A stretch of 53,632 bases of DNA from the NCBI GenBank assembly GCA_017557005.1, contig JAFZFZ010000058.1, forward strand, positions 1 to 53,632. Direction: 5' to 3'. Made by a program: the position numbers and the translations under genes. Under the pieces are notes generated by a model. It saw only the letters and a list, made by a program, of their open reading frames with translations, was not told the origin of the DNA and did not search any database. Position 1 is the first letter of the stretch. Every line of letters starts with the position of its first letter. The DNA is from Bacteroidaceae bacterium. GTDB taxonomy: Bacteria; Bacteroidota; Bacteroidia; Bacteroidales; Bacteroidaceae. Positions 42,208 through 50,579 of the stretch are shown here, one piece after another.

Positions 42208-45200
42208 ATGAAAACACTAAGGACTCTACTGCTCATCGTAATGACATGCAGCCTCAGCAGCTATGCACACGCACAGTTGCACTATACCTTCAACTGCCGC
42301 GACTACGTATCCACCGACGACAACCGTGCTCCACAAAGCAAGTTTGCCTACGACGACGAAGCCAACACCTTCACCATCAACGGCAACACAGGTACCAACA
42401 ACATCGCTTTCGAGATGAACGATGCCATTGGTGGCAAATACTACATTACCAACGAGGAAGAGTGGTTTGTAGTGGAGGGCACCAACCTGAGAGCGGGTAA
42501 TGCCAGCAATGCCGCCATCTGGTGGTTCAATGGTTTCAACAACAATGGCTCCGTCTGCCCAGTAGAGCATATCGTAGACAATGGTGACACGAAACTCTTC
42601 GTGTGGAACACACGCACCAACAGTCTGCTCAACCCCAACATGAACTTCGCCAATCCGCGCATTGTAATCAGCAACAATGGTAGTGGCTTCATCCACGCCA
42701 TGGGCCTTACGGCCGCTTCGGGCACAAAGGCTATCATCAACAACATCAACTACTATAGCAGCTACACGGCAGCAGTGCGCTACCCCAACCTGCTACCGAC
42801 CTTAGGATACACCGCCGAGAGCCTGACAGCCGAGGTGAAGGCCAAGGTGGTCGAAGCAGTGGCCAAAGCCGAGGACAAGAACCCCGTAGCCGAGTCTACA
42901 CTGGCAACACTCATCGCCAAGGTGAAGACCCAAATGGAAGCACTGGGCGCTACTGACTACGCCGCAGCCGTGGAAATATTGCTACAGTTGCGTGAGAGCA
43001 CGGAGCAATACGATACGTTGCACCCTACCGTTAGCTATAGCACCACTACAGATGGCATCGTGGCTCGCTACAACGAGCAGTACATACGCATCACTTTCCA
43101 CTCCGATGATGTGGTGAGGGTATACAAGACATACGGCACTGACCATACCCAAAAGAGGAGCATCAGCATCACGCAGGAGCCGATGCAGGCCCCCGAGTTC
43201 ACAGTGAGCGAAGAGGGCAGCATCGTGATGCTCACAGGCCAAAGCCTGAAGGTTGCGTACGACATGTACAAGAGCACGGTATCGGTAATACGCCTTGCCG
43301 ACGGCGAGGTGATGATAGCCGAAAAGGCAGCGTCGACCTTCACCCCACGCAAGGACGGACCGCACGACAGCTATACGGTGACCGGACACTTCCTGCTCGA
43401 CGACGATGAATATATCTTCGGCATGGGACAGATACAGGATGGCAACTTGAACCTACGCGGACAAGCATACCATCTCGAGATTGCATCGCTCAAGGTGGTA
43501 ATCCCCTACTTCCAATCAAGCAAGAACTATGCTTTTTTCTGGGACAACTATTCACCCACAGAGTTTCTTGACGGGGCTGAAGGCATGCAGTTCTCATCCA
43601 CCGGCACCGAGGTAGACTACTACATCATCGTGGGCAACACCCCCTCCGAGGTGCTCTCGCTCGAGCGCCAGCTCACAGGCAAGAGCCCCATGCCTGCCCT
43701 GTGGAACTTTGGCCTCTACCAAAGCCGCCAGCGCTATATGAGTGCACAAGAGGTGATGGAGGTGGTGCAGAAATACCGCGAGCTACAGGTGCCGCTCGAC
43801 TGCGTCGTGCAGGATTGGCAGTACTGGGGCGACAATGCGCACTGGAATGCCATGGAGTTCCTCAACCCCACCTATGCCAACTATCAGGAGATGATTGACT
43901 ATGTGCATGCCAACAATGCCAAGATCATGATCTCTATATGGTCAAACTTCGGTCCTTCGACCAAGCCCTTCAAGGAGATGCAGGCAAAAGGCCACCTGAT
44001 GACTGGCGACTCGTATCCCTTCGGCTCGGGCGTACGCCCCTACGACCCCTGGAGCAGCGAGGCACGCGACATCTACTGGAGATACCTCTATGAGGGTATC
44101 GCCAGCAAGGGTATCGATGCCTATTGGATGGACTCTACCGAACCTGACTACGCTCCGCTCAATGGCGATGCCGACTTTAACTTCCTCACGGGTTGGGGCA
44201 AGACATGGCGTTCGATGCGCAACACCTTTCCTCTGGCGGCAGTGAGTGGCGTGCACGATCACCATCGCGCCGTAGAGAAGGATGGCAACACCACACTCAC
44301 CGGCAAGCGCGTGAGCATACTCACCCGTTCGGCATTCCTCGGCCAACAGCGCTATGGCGCCAACACCTGGAGCAGCGATATCGTGGCAAATTGGAGCACA
44401 CTGGCCAATCAGATACCTGCAGCGCTCAATTTCTCGGCCTGCGGCATCCCCTATTGGAACAGCGATACGGGCGCCTTCTTCGGTGGCAACACCGGTGATG
44501 CAGGATGGCGACGCCTCTTCATGCGCTGGGTACAGTTCTCATGCTTCTGCCCCATGATGCGTATCCATGGCGACGGCAACTGGCGCGAGATATACCAGTT
44601 CGGCTCGGCACACGACGGCGTCGGCGACTACGACCAGTTCGCCAAGTACATCAAGCTGCGCTACCGACTATTGCCCTACCTCTACTCCACAGCCTGGCAG
44701 GTGAGCAAGCACGACCAGACCTTCATGCAGGCATTGCCCCTGGCCTTTGCCGATGACCGCGACGGATACGACGTGAAGGACGAATACATGTTTGGCCACT
44801 CATTCCTCGTGGCACCCATCATACAGGACGCAGCCACCTCACGCGAAGTATACCTTCCCAAGGGTGCTCTGTGGACCGACTTCTGGACGGGCCAGCTCCT
44901 TGAGGGCGGACAGCATGTGACCAAGACCGCACCCGTAGACATCATACCGCTCTACGTACGTGCCGGCAGCATCATACCCTGGGGCCCCGACGTACAGTAT
45001 GCCACCGAGAAACCCTGGGACGATATGGAGGTCAGAGTATACCCCGGCGCAGACGGCACCTTCACCCTCTATGAGGACGAGAACGACAACTACAACTACG
45101 AGAACGGGCAATACACTGAGATACCCTTCACCTGGAACGATGCCACCAACACCCTTACCATAGGTGCCCGCACGGGCAGCTTCGAGGGCATGCTCACCAA

Positions 45201-45999
45201 GCGCACCTTCCGACTCGTCAAGGTATCTACACGCCGCGGCACAGGCGACGCCCACACAGAGCATATCAGCTACACCGTCACCTACGACGGTACCGAGCAG
45301 CAGGTGGTGCTCGATGGCGACGATCAGCCCGTAACCCTTACCGACATCACCAACCACTACATCACCAACCCCAGCTTCGAAGCCGACGGGCGCACCTCTA
45401 CTAAGGTAAACCCCAAGGGATGGACTGTAGTGAGTCCTACAGCATGGTGGGGCGTAAACCGCGGTGGCGGAAGCGGCGACCCCATCGCTACAGATGGCGA
45501 GTACATCTTCGGTGTATGGGATAGCAGCAATACCATCACATCGAAAATATCACAGAGCGTAACCTTACCCAACGGAAGATATCTGCTCACAGTAGACATC
45601 CATGCACCGAACCGCGGCACCAGCAGCATCCGCCTAGGCAAGCAGCGCCTATTCGCTGGCGATAGCACAGCCTATATGCGCAACCAGATTATGGTTGTGG
45701 GTACCGACGACATGGCCCCTCTACAGACCATCGGGCTGACCTTCACCATATCGAATGAGCACGCCACACTCCCCATCGGAGTTGCTACCGACGGAGCCCC
45801 CGTAGACACATGGTTCAAGATCGATAACTTCCGACTCTACGCCATCGGCGACTACGATGTGCCCGATGGCATCGTTGTCCCCCATACCCCAAGGGCACCC
45901 GGTATCGCATACGACCTACAAGGGCGTCGCCTCAACAGACTGTCGACACAACAGCGAGGCATCGCCATCATTGACGGCAAACTGGTAATAGAACGATAA
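42208..45999 (+). CDS. secreted GH31 family glycosidase with type IX-like C-terminal tail
   Basis: A 1263-residue secreted enzyme. I use the ATG before the signal peptide (MKTLRTLLLIVMTCSLSSYAHA) and reject an 18-codon upstream extension. An N-terminal extension with a helical FIVAR-like region (about 200-255) precedes the GH31 domain. That domain has QDWQYWGDNAHWNAMEF, the nucleophile Asp in YWMDSTEPD (D642), and ACGIPYWNSDTGAFFGG. A C-terminal carbohydrate-binding-like module (NPSFEADGRTS..., FKIDNFRLYA) and a type IX-like tail (YDLQGRRLNR...GIAIIDGKLVIER) end the protein. It is likely an alpha-xylosidase or alpha-glucosidase; substrate not settled. Confidence 0.88.
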   Translation: MKTLRTLLLIVMTCSLSSYAHAQLHYTFNCRDYVSTDDNRAPQSKFAYDDEANTFTINGNTGTNNIAFEMNDAIGGKYYITNEEEWFVVEGTNLRAGNASNAAIWWFNGFNNNGSVCPVEHIVDNGDTKLFVWNTRTNSLLNPNMNFANPRIVISNNGSGFIHAMGLTAASGTKAIINNINYYSSYTAAVRYPNLLPTLGYTAESLTAEVKAKVVEAVAKAEDKNPVAESTLATLIAKVKTQMEALGATDYAAAVEILLQLRESTEQYDTLHPTVSYSTTTDGIVARYNEQYIRITFHSDDVVRVYKTYGTDHTQKRSISITQEPMQAPEFTVSEEGSIVMLTGQSLKVAYDMYKSTVSVIRLADGEVMIAEKAASTFTPRKDGPHDSYTVTGHFLLDDDEYIFGMGQIQDGNLNLRGQAYHLEIASLKVVIPYFQSSKNYAFFWDNYSPTEFLDGAEGMQFSSTGTEVDYYIIVGNTPSEVLSLERQLTGKSPMPALWNFGLYQSRQRYMSAQEVMEVVQKYRELQVPLDCVVQDWQYWGDNAHWNAMEFLNPTYANYQEMIDYVHANNAKIMISIWSNFGPSTKPFKEMQAKGHLMTGDSYPFGSGVRPYDPWSSEARDIYWRYLYEGIASKGIDAYWMDSTEPDYAPLNGDADFNFLTGWGKTWRSMRNTFPLAAVSGVHDHHRAVEKDGNTTLTGKRVSILTRSAFLGQQRYGANTWSSDIVANWSTLANQIPAALNFSACGIPYWNSDTGAFFGGNTGDAGWRRLFMRWVQFSCFCPMMRIHGDGNWREIYQFGSAHDGVGDYDQFAKYIKLRYRLLPYLYSTAWQVSKHDQTFMQALPLAFADDRDGYDVKDEYMFGHSFLVAPIIQDAATSREVYLPKGALWTDFWTGQLLEGGQHVTKTAPVDIIPLYVRAGSIIPWGPDVQYATEKPWDDMEVRVYPGADGTFTLYEDENDNYNYENGQYTEIPFTWNDATNTLTIGARTGSFEGMLTKRTFRLVKVSTRRGTGDAHTEHISYTVTYDGTEQQVVLDGDDQPVTLTDITNHYITNPSFEADGRTSTKVNPKGWTVVSPTAWWGVNRGGGSGDPIATDGEYIFGVWDSSNTITSKISQSVTLPNGRYLLTVDIHAPNRGTSSIRLGKQRLFAGDSTAYMRNQIMVVGTDDMAPLQTIGLTFTISNEHATLPIGVATDGAPVDTWFKIDNFRLYAIGDYDVPDGIVVPHTPRAPGIAYDLQGRRLNRLSTQQRGIAIIDGKLVIER

Positions 46000-46051
46000 A
46001 AGACATTGGTAACAACATAGCAACAACACTAACTTAACACAAAAGAATATT

Positions 46052-47227
46052 ATGAAGAATTTCACTTTTTTTAGCCCTACCTATTTCGTTTTCGGTAAGG
46101 ATGAGGAGAACTCTGCAGGCAAGTATGTCAAGCGTTTTGGCGGTTCAAAGGTTCTGATCCATTACGGCGGCGGAAGCGTGGTTCGCTCGGGTCTGCTTGA
46201 TCGCGTCAAGGCCTCTCTGACCGCTAATGACATTGCGTTTGTTGAGCTGGGCGGTGTTCTGCCCAACCCCCGAAGCGGACTGGTTTACCAAGGCATCGAG
46301 CTGTGCCGCAAGGAGAATGTCGACTTCGTCCTGGCTGTTGGTGGCGGAAGCACCATCGACTCAGCCAAGGCAATTGCAGCCGGCGTTGTATACGAGGGAG
46401 ATTTCTGGGATTTCTACATGGGCAAGCCCGTCACCAAGGCACTGCCTGTAGGCACCATCCTCACCATTGCCGCTGCCGGCAGCGAAGGCAGCCCTGACTC
46501 TGTCATCACCAAGGAAGAGGGCATGCTGAAGCGCGGCGCCTCGGGCGAAGCCTACCGCCCCGTGTTCTCCATCCTGAACCCCGCGCTGACTCAGACGCTG
46601 CCCGCCTATCAGACCGCCTGCGGTGTTACCGACATCATGGCCCATCTGTTCGAGCGTTACTTCACCAACACCCAGGATGTAGAGGTCACCGACCGTGTCA
46701 TCGAAGCATTGCTGATGACCATGATCAATGAAGCCCCCAAGGTGATCGAGAACCCCGACGACTATCAGGCAAGAGCCAATATCATGTGGGCCGGCATGCT
46801 GGCACACAACAACTGCTGCGGCGTAGGCCGTGAGCAGGACTGGTCAAGCCACGATATGGAGCACGAGCTGTCAGCCCTCTACGATTGTGCCCACGGTGCC
46901 GGCTTGGCAGTTGTCTTCCCAGCCTGGATGGAGTATACCATGCAGCACGACGTGATGCGCTTTGCCCAGCTCGCTAACCGCGTATGGGGCTGCGCCATGG
47001 ATTTCCAGCATCCCGAGCGCACTGCCAAGGCAGGTATTCAGGCCTTCCGCAGCTTCCTCAAGTCCATCGGCATGCCCCAGACCCTGACCGAGTTGGGTGG
47101 CAAGGAGGAGGATATTCCCTATCTGGCCCATACCGCAGCCTATGGCAACGAAGGCAACGGATGCCTGGGCCGATTCGTCGAACTCAAGGAAGAAGATATC
47201 GCAAACATCTACCGACTCATGCTGTAA
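46052..47227 (+). CDS. iron-containing alcohol dehydrogenase
   Basis: A 391-residue group III (iron-dependent) alcohol dehydrogenase of the BdhA/YqhD-like butanol dehydrogenase type, acting on aldehydes and alcohols with NAD(P)H. Motifs: YGGGSVVRSG near the N-terminus, the nucleotide-binding AVGGGSTIDSAKAIA, the metal-ligand region ACGVTDIMAHLFERY and DCAHGAGLAVVFPAW. Codon use differs from neighbours (CTG dominates for Leu, whereas CTC dominates nearby), a weak sign of acquisition. It ends at a bidirectional terminator. Confidence 0.92.
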   Translation: MKNFTFFSPTYFVFGKDEENSAGKYVKRFGGSKVLIHYGGGSVVRSGLLDRVKASLTANDIAFVELGGVLPNPRSGLVYQGIELCRKENVDFVLAVGGGSTIDSAKAIAAGVVYEGDFWDFYMGKPVTKALPVGTILTIAAAGSEGSPDSVITKEEGMLKRGASGEAYRPVFSILNPALTQTLPAYQTACGVTDIMAHLFERYFTNTQDVEVTDRVIEALLMTMINEAPKVIENPDDYQARANIMWAGMLAHNNCCGVGREQDWSSHDMEHELSALYDCAHGAGLAVVFPAWMEYTMQHDVMRFAQLANRVWGCAMDFQHPERTAKAGIQAFRSFLKSIGMPQTLTELGGKEEDIPYLAHTAAYGNEGNGCLGRFVELKEEDIANIYRLML

Positions 47228-47254
47228 CGTCATCGGAGCATACTACGAAAAAAA

Positions 47255-47285
47255 CGAATAGGCCAAAGTGGTCTATTCGCTTTTT
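47255..47285. terminator. bidirectional terminator
   Basis: An 11-bp stem (CGAATAGGCCA with TGGTCTATTCG, one G-T pair), 3-base loop, T5 on the right and A7 on the left (47248-47254). It serves both the alcohol dehydrogenase gene and the convergent lipoprotein gene. Confidence 0.88.
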
Positions 47286-47295
47286 GTTTGTATAC

Positions 47296-47718
47296 TTAGT
47301 CTATTTTTACAAAATATTGAGTTATTCGTCCAATACTTGTACCATAATCTGTCGTCACAATCATTTCGTCAGCATCAATTATCTGAACATTAGCTCTAAC
47401 ATAGAATCTATCTCCATCATATTTATACGAAAGCATATTCGTTACATTATTGAATGTAAACACGCCATACGATCTTATGTAATCAGGCATATATGTTCTT
47501 ATCAATGTCCCGTCAGTTCGAAACTCCAACAGTTGATAGTATGCCCCACTAGATAATTTATCATATCTATCAGTTGTTCCATCTGCATCCGATATAGTAC
47601 CAGAAACCATACCCCACTCTCCAATGATAGAAAACGGCTGTTCTTTCTCGTCACTACAAGAAGTGAATAAAAGGATTGAAGCGAAAAGAACAACAAGCGA
47701 AAATAGACTCTTCTTCAT
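47296..47718 (-). CDS. lipoprotein with lipocalin-like domain
   Basis: A 140-residue lipoprotein starting MKKSLFSLVVLFASILLFTSC, with the lipobox Cys at residue 21. A longer frame upstream is rejected because the signal peptide begins here. The mature part is a small beta domain with IGEWGMVSG near its start and LEFRTDGTLIRTY in the middle, the pattern of lipocalin-like (DUF-type) Bacteroidetes lipoproteins. Function unknown. It is AT-rich and lies 77 bases after the HNH gene on the same strand. Confidence 0.72.
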   Translation of the reverse strand: MKKSLFSLVVLFASILLFTSCSDEKEQPFSIIGEWGMVSGTISDADGTTDRYDKLSSGAYYQLLEFRTDGTLIRTYMPDYIRSYGVFTFNNVTNMLSYKYDGDRFYVRANVQIIDADEMIVTTDYGTSIGRITQYFVKID

Positions 47719-47795
47719 AGTATTTATATTTTTTATATGTTTAACTTCTTTGGTTGCGAAGAAACGACATACCAAAGAGATATACAAGATATTAT

Positions 47796-48839
47796 TTAAC
47801 AAAAATCATCCATTACATCACCGCCCATCCATTCTTTTCCCTGAGCCAATGTAAAATATTTAATTGCTCCATCTAAAGAATAGAATGTACTATAAGCAGA
47901 ATGGATATAGTATTCATTTTCATATGTAATTTCAGCCATAGCCCACCGTTTAATAGAATCCTCACCATTATCTGTAACAATCCATAATTTTTGTTTGTCT
48001 GATGAAATGGCAAAATCGACAATCTTTCCTACAGAATATTTATTATTGCAAAAAATCTTATTCTTCCCCAAGTTCTCATAATACTCTAAAATCGCATCTG
48101 AATTCACTTTGTAGGGACATAGAGGAAACTCAGTAGGTGTTCTCCAATTTTTCTGTAAAGCATTTTCTGTCAACGACTCAGTAAACCCGATTCTCCAAGT
48201 TTCAACTTCATCCGAAGCCTTTTTGATATTTTTTTCGCCTATTTCAGACGACTCGATGGATGGAATGTATGGTTTATAAATCCACTCTCCAATCTTAATC
48301 CCAGTAGGTTCTTCCTTATTAGGTTTAACTGCCCAACTCATCACACGTTCGTACGCATTTTTTGCTTCTTCGCTACTGACCGTACGCATCCACATAACAT
48401 CTTGATTCATCCCTGCCAAGTCACGAATACAACTAGGATCATCGATAAATTTTTGAATATCACCACCACATAGATATTCTATTCTTTTTCTCGTTATAGG
48501 ATTGTTTAGCGCATTCTCCAACCTAGTAAGCCATCTCAAATTCTCTATTCTATTATTACATCGGTTTGTGTCGATATGGTCTACTACATATATTTTCGAA
48601 TCGTAAACACCATGGAAAGCAGAGGCCACAATGATATGTATTCTGTGGCTTCCATGCATCATGTATCCATTTGCAGCATTCTTTATCCCAAAAGTCCAAT
48701 AGTTGTCAAGCGTTCTTGGCTTTGAAGGATTTTTCGGATGGCGAAAGACAGCTCCATTGTCGCGAACAGAATACTTCTCATCTTTATAAATGTATTCTCT
48801 AATTTCAGAGAATTCGTCAATGATACTTCTTGTAGTCAT
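47796..48839 (-). CDS. HNH endonuclease-like protein (NUMOD4-type N-terminus)
   Basis: A 347-residue protein. Residues ~15-70 have a NUMOD4-like module (YSVRDNGAVFRHPKN, YWTFGIKNAANGYMMHG). The HNH core is HRIHIIVASAFHG...VVDHIDTNRCNNRIENLRWLTRLENALN, with the catalytic His-Asn-His pattern intact. The C-terminal ~230 residues match nothing I know. I start at ATG 48839, one base after the stop of the HTH gene. Such modules occur in homing endonucleases and in phage-defence or accessory nucleases. It is AT-rich relative to the rest of the window. Confidence 0.82.
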   Translation of the reverse strand: MTTRSIIDEFSEIREYIYKDEKYSVRDNGAVFRHPKNPSKPRTLDNYWTFGIKNAANGYMMHGSHRIHIIVASAFHGVYDSKIYVVDHIDTNRCNNRIENLRWLTRLENALNNPITRKRIEYLCGGDIQKFIDDPSCIRDLAGMNQDVMWMRTVSSEEAKNAYERVMSWAVKPNKEEPTGIKIGEWIYKPYIPSIESSEIGEKNIKKASDEVETWRIGFTESLTENALQKNWRTPTEFPLCPYKVNSDAILEYYENLGKNKIFCNNKYSVGKIVDFAISSDKQKLWIVTDNGEDSIKRWAMAEITYENEYYIHSAYSTFYSLDGAIKYFTLAQGKEWMGGDVMDDFC

Positions 48840-48840
48840 A

Positions 48841-49434
48841 TTATGAGATTCTAAACTGTGTATGCAACTCAAATGCGAAAGCCAAGGTCTCTCGCCATTC
48901 TTCTTCGGTCTTGTAGTCTAGTTTGATGTTTAAACTTCTATTTCGATGCACAAGGTTGGTCAGCAGTTCTACTTCTGCTCCTTTAGCATTCCTCATCAGC
49001 TCCACCGGTAATTGAGGATTTTTACCAAAGCGTTCATCAAAGGTGTCTCCAATAGTGAAAGATATTATATAGCTAGGCAATAGGAAGTCTGGAACTGGGC
49101 AGTCTGGTTCATCAGGCAAACTACCCGAGATGATGGTATCATCCTTACCCATTTCTCGCAAGATATTAGGTACGACTTTGTAGAATTGAGCAATCGCCTT
49201 ATCTCTTGCCATTTCATCCTCTTCATCAATAAGACTTAGGTCATTGGCCAAATCTTGGAAGAAATTGTGATTCAACACCTCTGATATGCGTTTCAATAAT
49301 ATAGTATCAATCTTACTACGTTTGAAGATATTATACACATTGTTTCTTTGGCAACAGATCTTATCTGCAAAATCGTTGACATGCATTTGCTTGCGAACTT
49401 CCATTTCTATGAGCGTTCCAATAGTTTTCTTCAT
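48841..49434 (-). CDS. HTH (Xre-like) protein upstream of the HNH gene
   Basis: A 197-residue protein with an N-terminal helix-turn-helix (GTLIEMEVRKQMHVNDFADKICCQRNNVYNIFKRSKIDTILLKR, about 6-50), a type often seen in Bacteroidales mobile and accessory regions. The C-terminal ~130 residues contain acidic and aromatic stretches (EMGKDDTIISGSLPDEPDCPVPDF, FAFELHTQFRIS) that I do not recognise. It is first gene of a two-gene cassette with the HNH protein (1-base gap), preceded by a good promoter. Confidence 0.75.
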   Translation of the reverse strand: MKKTIGTLIEMEVRKQMHVNDFADKICCQRNNVYNIFKRSKIDTILLKRISEVLNHNFFQDLANDLSLIDEEDEMARDKAIAQFYKVVPNILREMGKDDTIISGSLPDEPDCPVPDFLLPSYIISFTIGDTFDERFGKNPQLPVELMRNAKGAEVELLTNLVHRNRSLNIKLDYKTEEEWRETLAFAFELHTQFRIS

Positions 49435-49462
49435 ATCATTATGCTTTTTAAGTTTAACGCTA

Positions 49463-49493
49463 CAAAGGTAGAGAGTATCGTTTGTTGCACAAT
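49463..49493 (-). promoter_or_regulatory. promoter of the HTH-HNH cassette
   Basis: On the minus strand ATTG (49490-49493), exactly 19 bases, then TACCTTTG (49463-49470), a good Bacteroidetes-type promoter ~30 bases upstream of the ATG. Confidence 0.65.
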
Positions 49494-49523
49494 AGAATTA
49501 GTGTATCATCTTTTTGTACATTT

Positions 49524-50438
49524 TCAGCGCAGCTTAAAATAGTAAGTAATAGTTCCGGTCTGATTTTCAAGACCATCAACCTTATTGAATCGTGCGCGCT
49601 TGGCTGCATCCTCGGCCGCTTGTCGCAGCTCAGAGTTAGTAGTATTGGTGCGAAGATTAATGCTGGTAGCTATCACATTACCTGCGGGATTTACAGTGAT
49701 ATTTACTACTACGCGTCCCTCGTCATGTGTCATATTGGAAGGTACAGGCAAACCGCCACCGCTAATGCTACGTCCGTTGAGATCAAAGGTCCCTTGAACA
49801 CAGATGTCACTAGCACGGGGTACTTCCACCTCCTCATTGGTTTTCATATTGCTAAACTTATTCCATGGCGAGGTAGCTTTGTAGCTATCAATGACGCTTG
49901 GCGACACATGCAAGACGGCAATACCTAGATTCGATCCATCAAAGGCATTAGGTTTTGCCGAAGGCACGTTTTCGGCGTAGCAATAAATATCCTTAAGCAA
50001 AGGACAGAAGGAAAAAGCTGAGAACTCGATTGTTTCTAATCCGTTAGGAAGCACAATGGCTGTAACACATTGGCAATTGTAAAATGCATTGCTCCCGATA
50101 CTCTTCACCCCTTCGGGGATAATGACGGAACGTAACATATGACATGAAGAAAATGCATTATTACCAATGCGTGTCACTCCTTCAGGAATGATGATAGAAC
50201 CAAGCGAACTACAAGAAGCAAACGCATTATTGCCGATGCTCGTCACCACATACTTCACTCCGGCATGCGTCACCATTTCGGGAATCACTAAGTCGCCGCT
50301 ATATTTTGTAGCACTTGATGTAACTTCGGCCGTTTTACTTTCTCGTGTAAGGTTATACCAAATACCGTTAATCTCTACTTGTGCACTGGCCAAGACTGGC
50401 AGTATTGCTGCAAAAATGAATAGTAACTGCTTCTTCAT
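49524..50438 (-). CDS. LRR (BspA-like) protein with TonB C-terminal domain
   Basis: A 304-residue exported protein (signal peptide 1-19, ending ASAQ). Residues ~55-170 hold LRR_5/BspA-type repeats (VTSIGNNAFASCSSLGSIIIPEGV and three further copies). The last ~90 residues form a TonB C-terminal-like domain (GRVVVNITVNPAGNV, AEDAAKRARFNK, QTGTITYYFKLR). There is no transmembrane helix or proline-rich spacer, so it is not a classical energy transducer; the TonB-like part may bind a partner in the periplasm. A -7 element TACATTTG lies upstream at 50470-50477. Confidence 0.83.
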   Translation of the reverse strand: MKKQLLFIFAAILPVLASAQVEINGIWYNLTRESKTAEVTSSATKYSGDLVIPEMVTHAGVKYVVTSIGNNAFASCSSLGSIIIPEGVTRIGNNAFSSCHMLRSVIIPEGVKSIGSNAFYNCQCVTAIVLPNGLETIEFSAFSFCPLLKDIYCYAENVPSAKPNAFDGSNLGIAVLHVSPSVIDSYKATSPWNKFSNMKTNEEVEVPRASDICVQGTFDLNGRSISGGGLPVPSNMTHDEGRVVVNITVNPAGNVIATSINLRTNTTNSELRQAAEDAAKRARFNKVDGLENQTGTITYYFKLR

Positions 50439-50469
50439 GGTGTATCTTGTTTATATCGTTTGCGTTGTG

Positions 50470-50477
50470 CAAATGTA
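50470..50477 (-). promoter_or_regulatory. -7 element of the LRR-TonB gene
   Basis: TACATTTG on the minus strand, 32 bases upstream of the ATG. Confidence 0.45.
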
Positions 50478-50579
50478 GTCATTTTATCTTGCTAAGACTA
50501 AAAAAAATGCGAAATATGTTTAGAAAGATACATCCAATTTTAAGCTATGGCATTAGCATGTATATAACAGCGCTTTACC

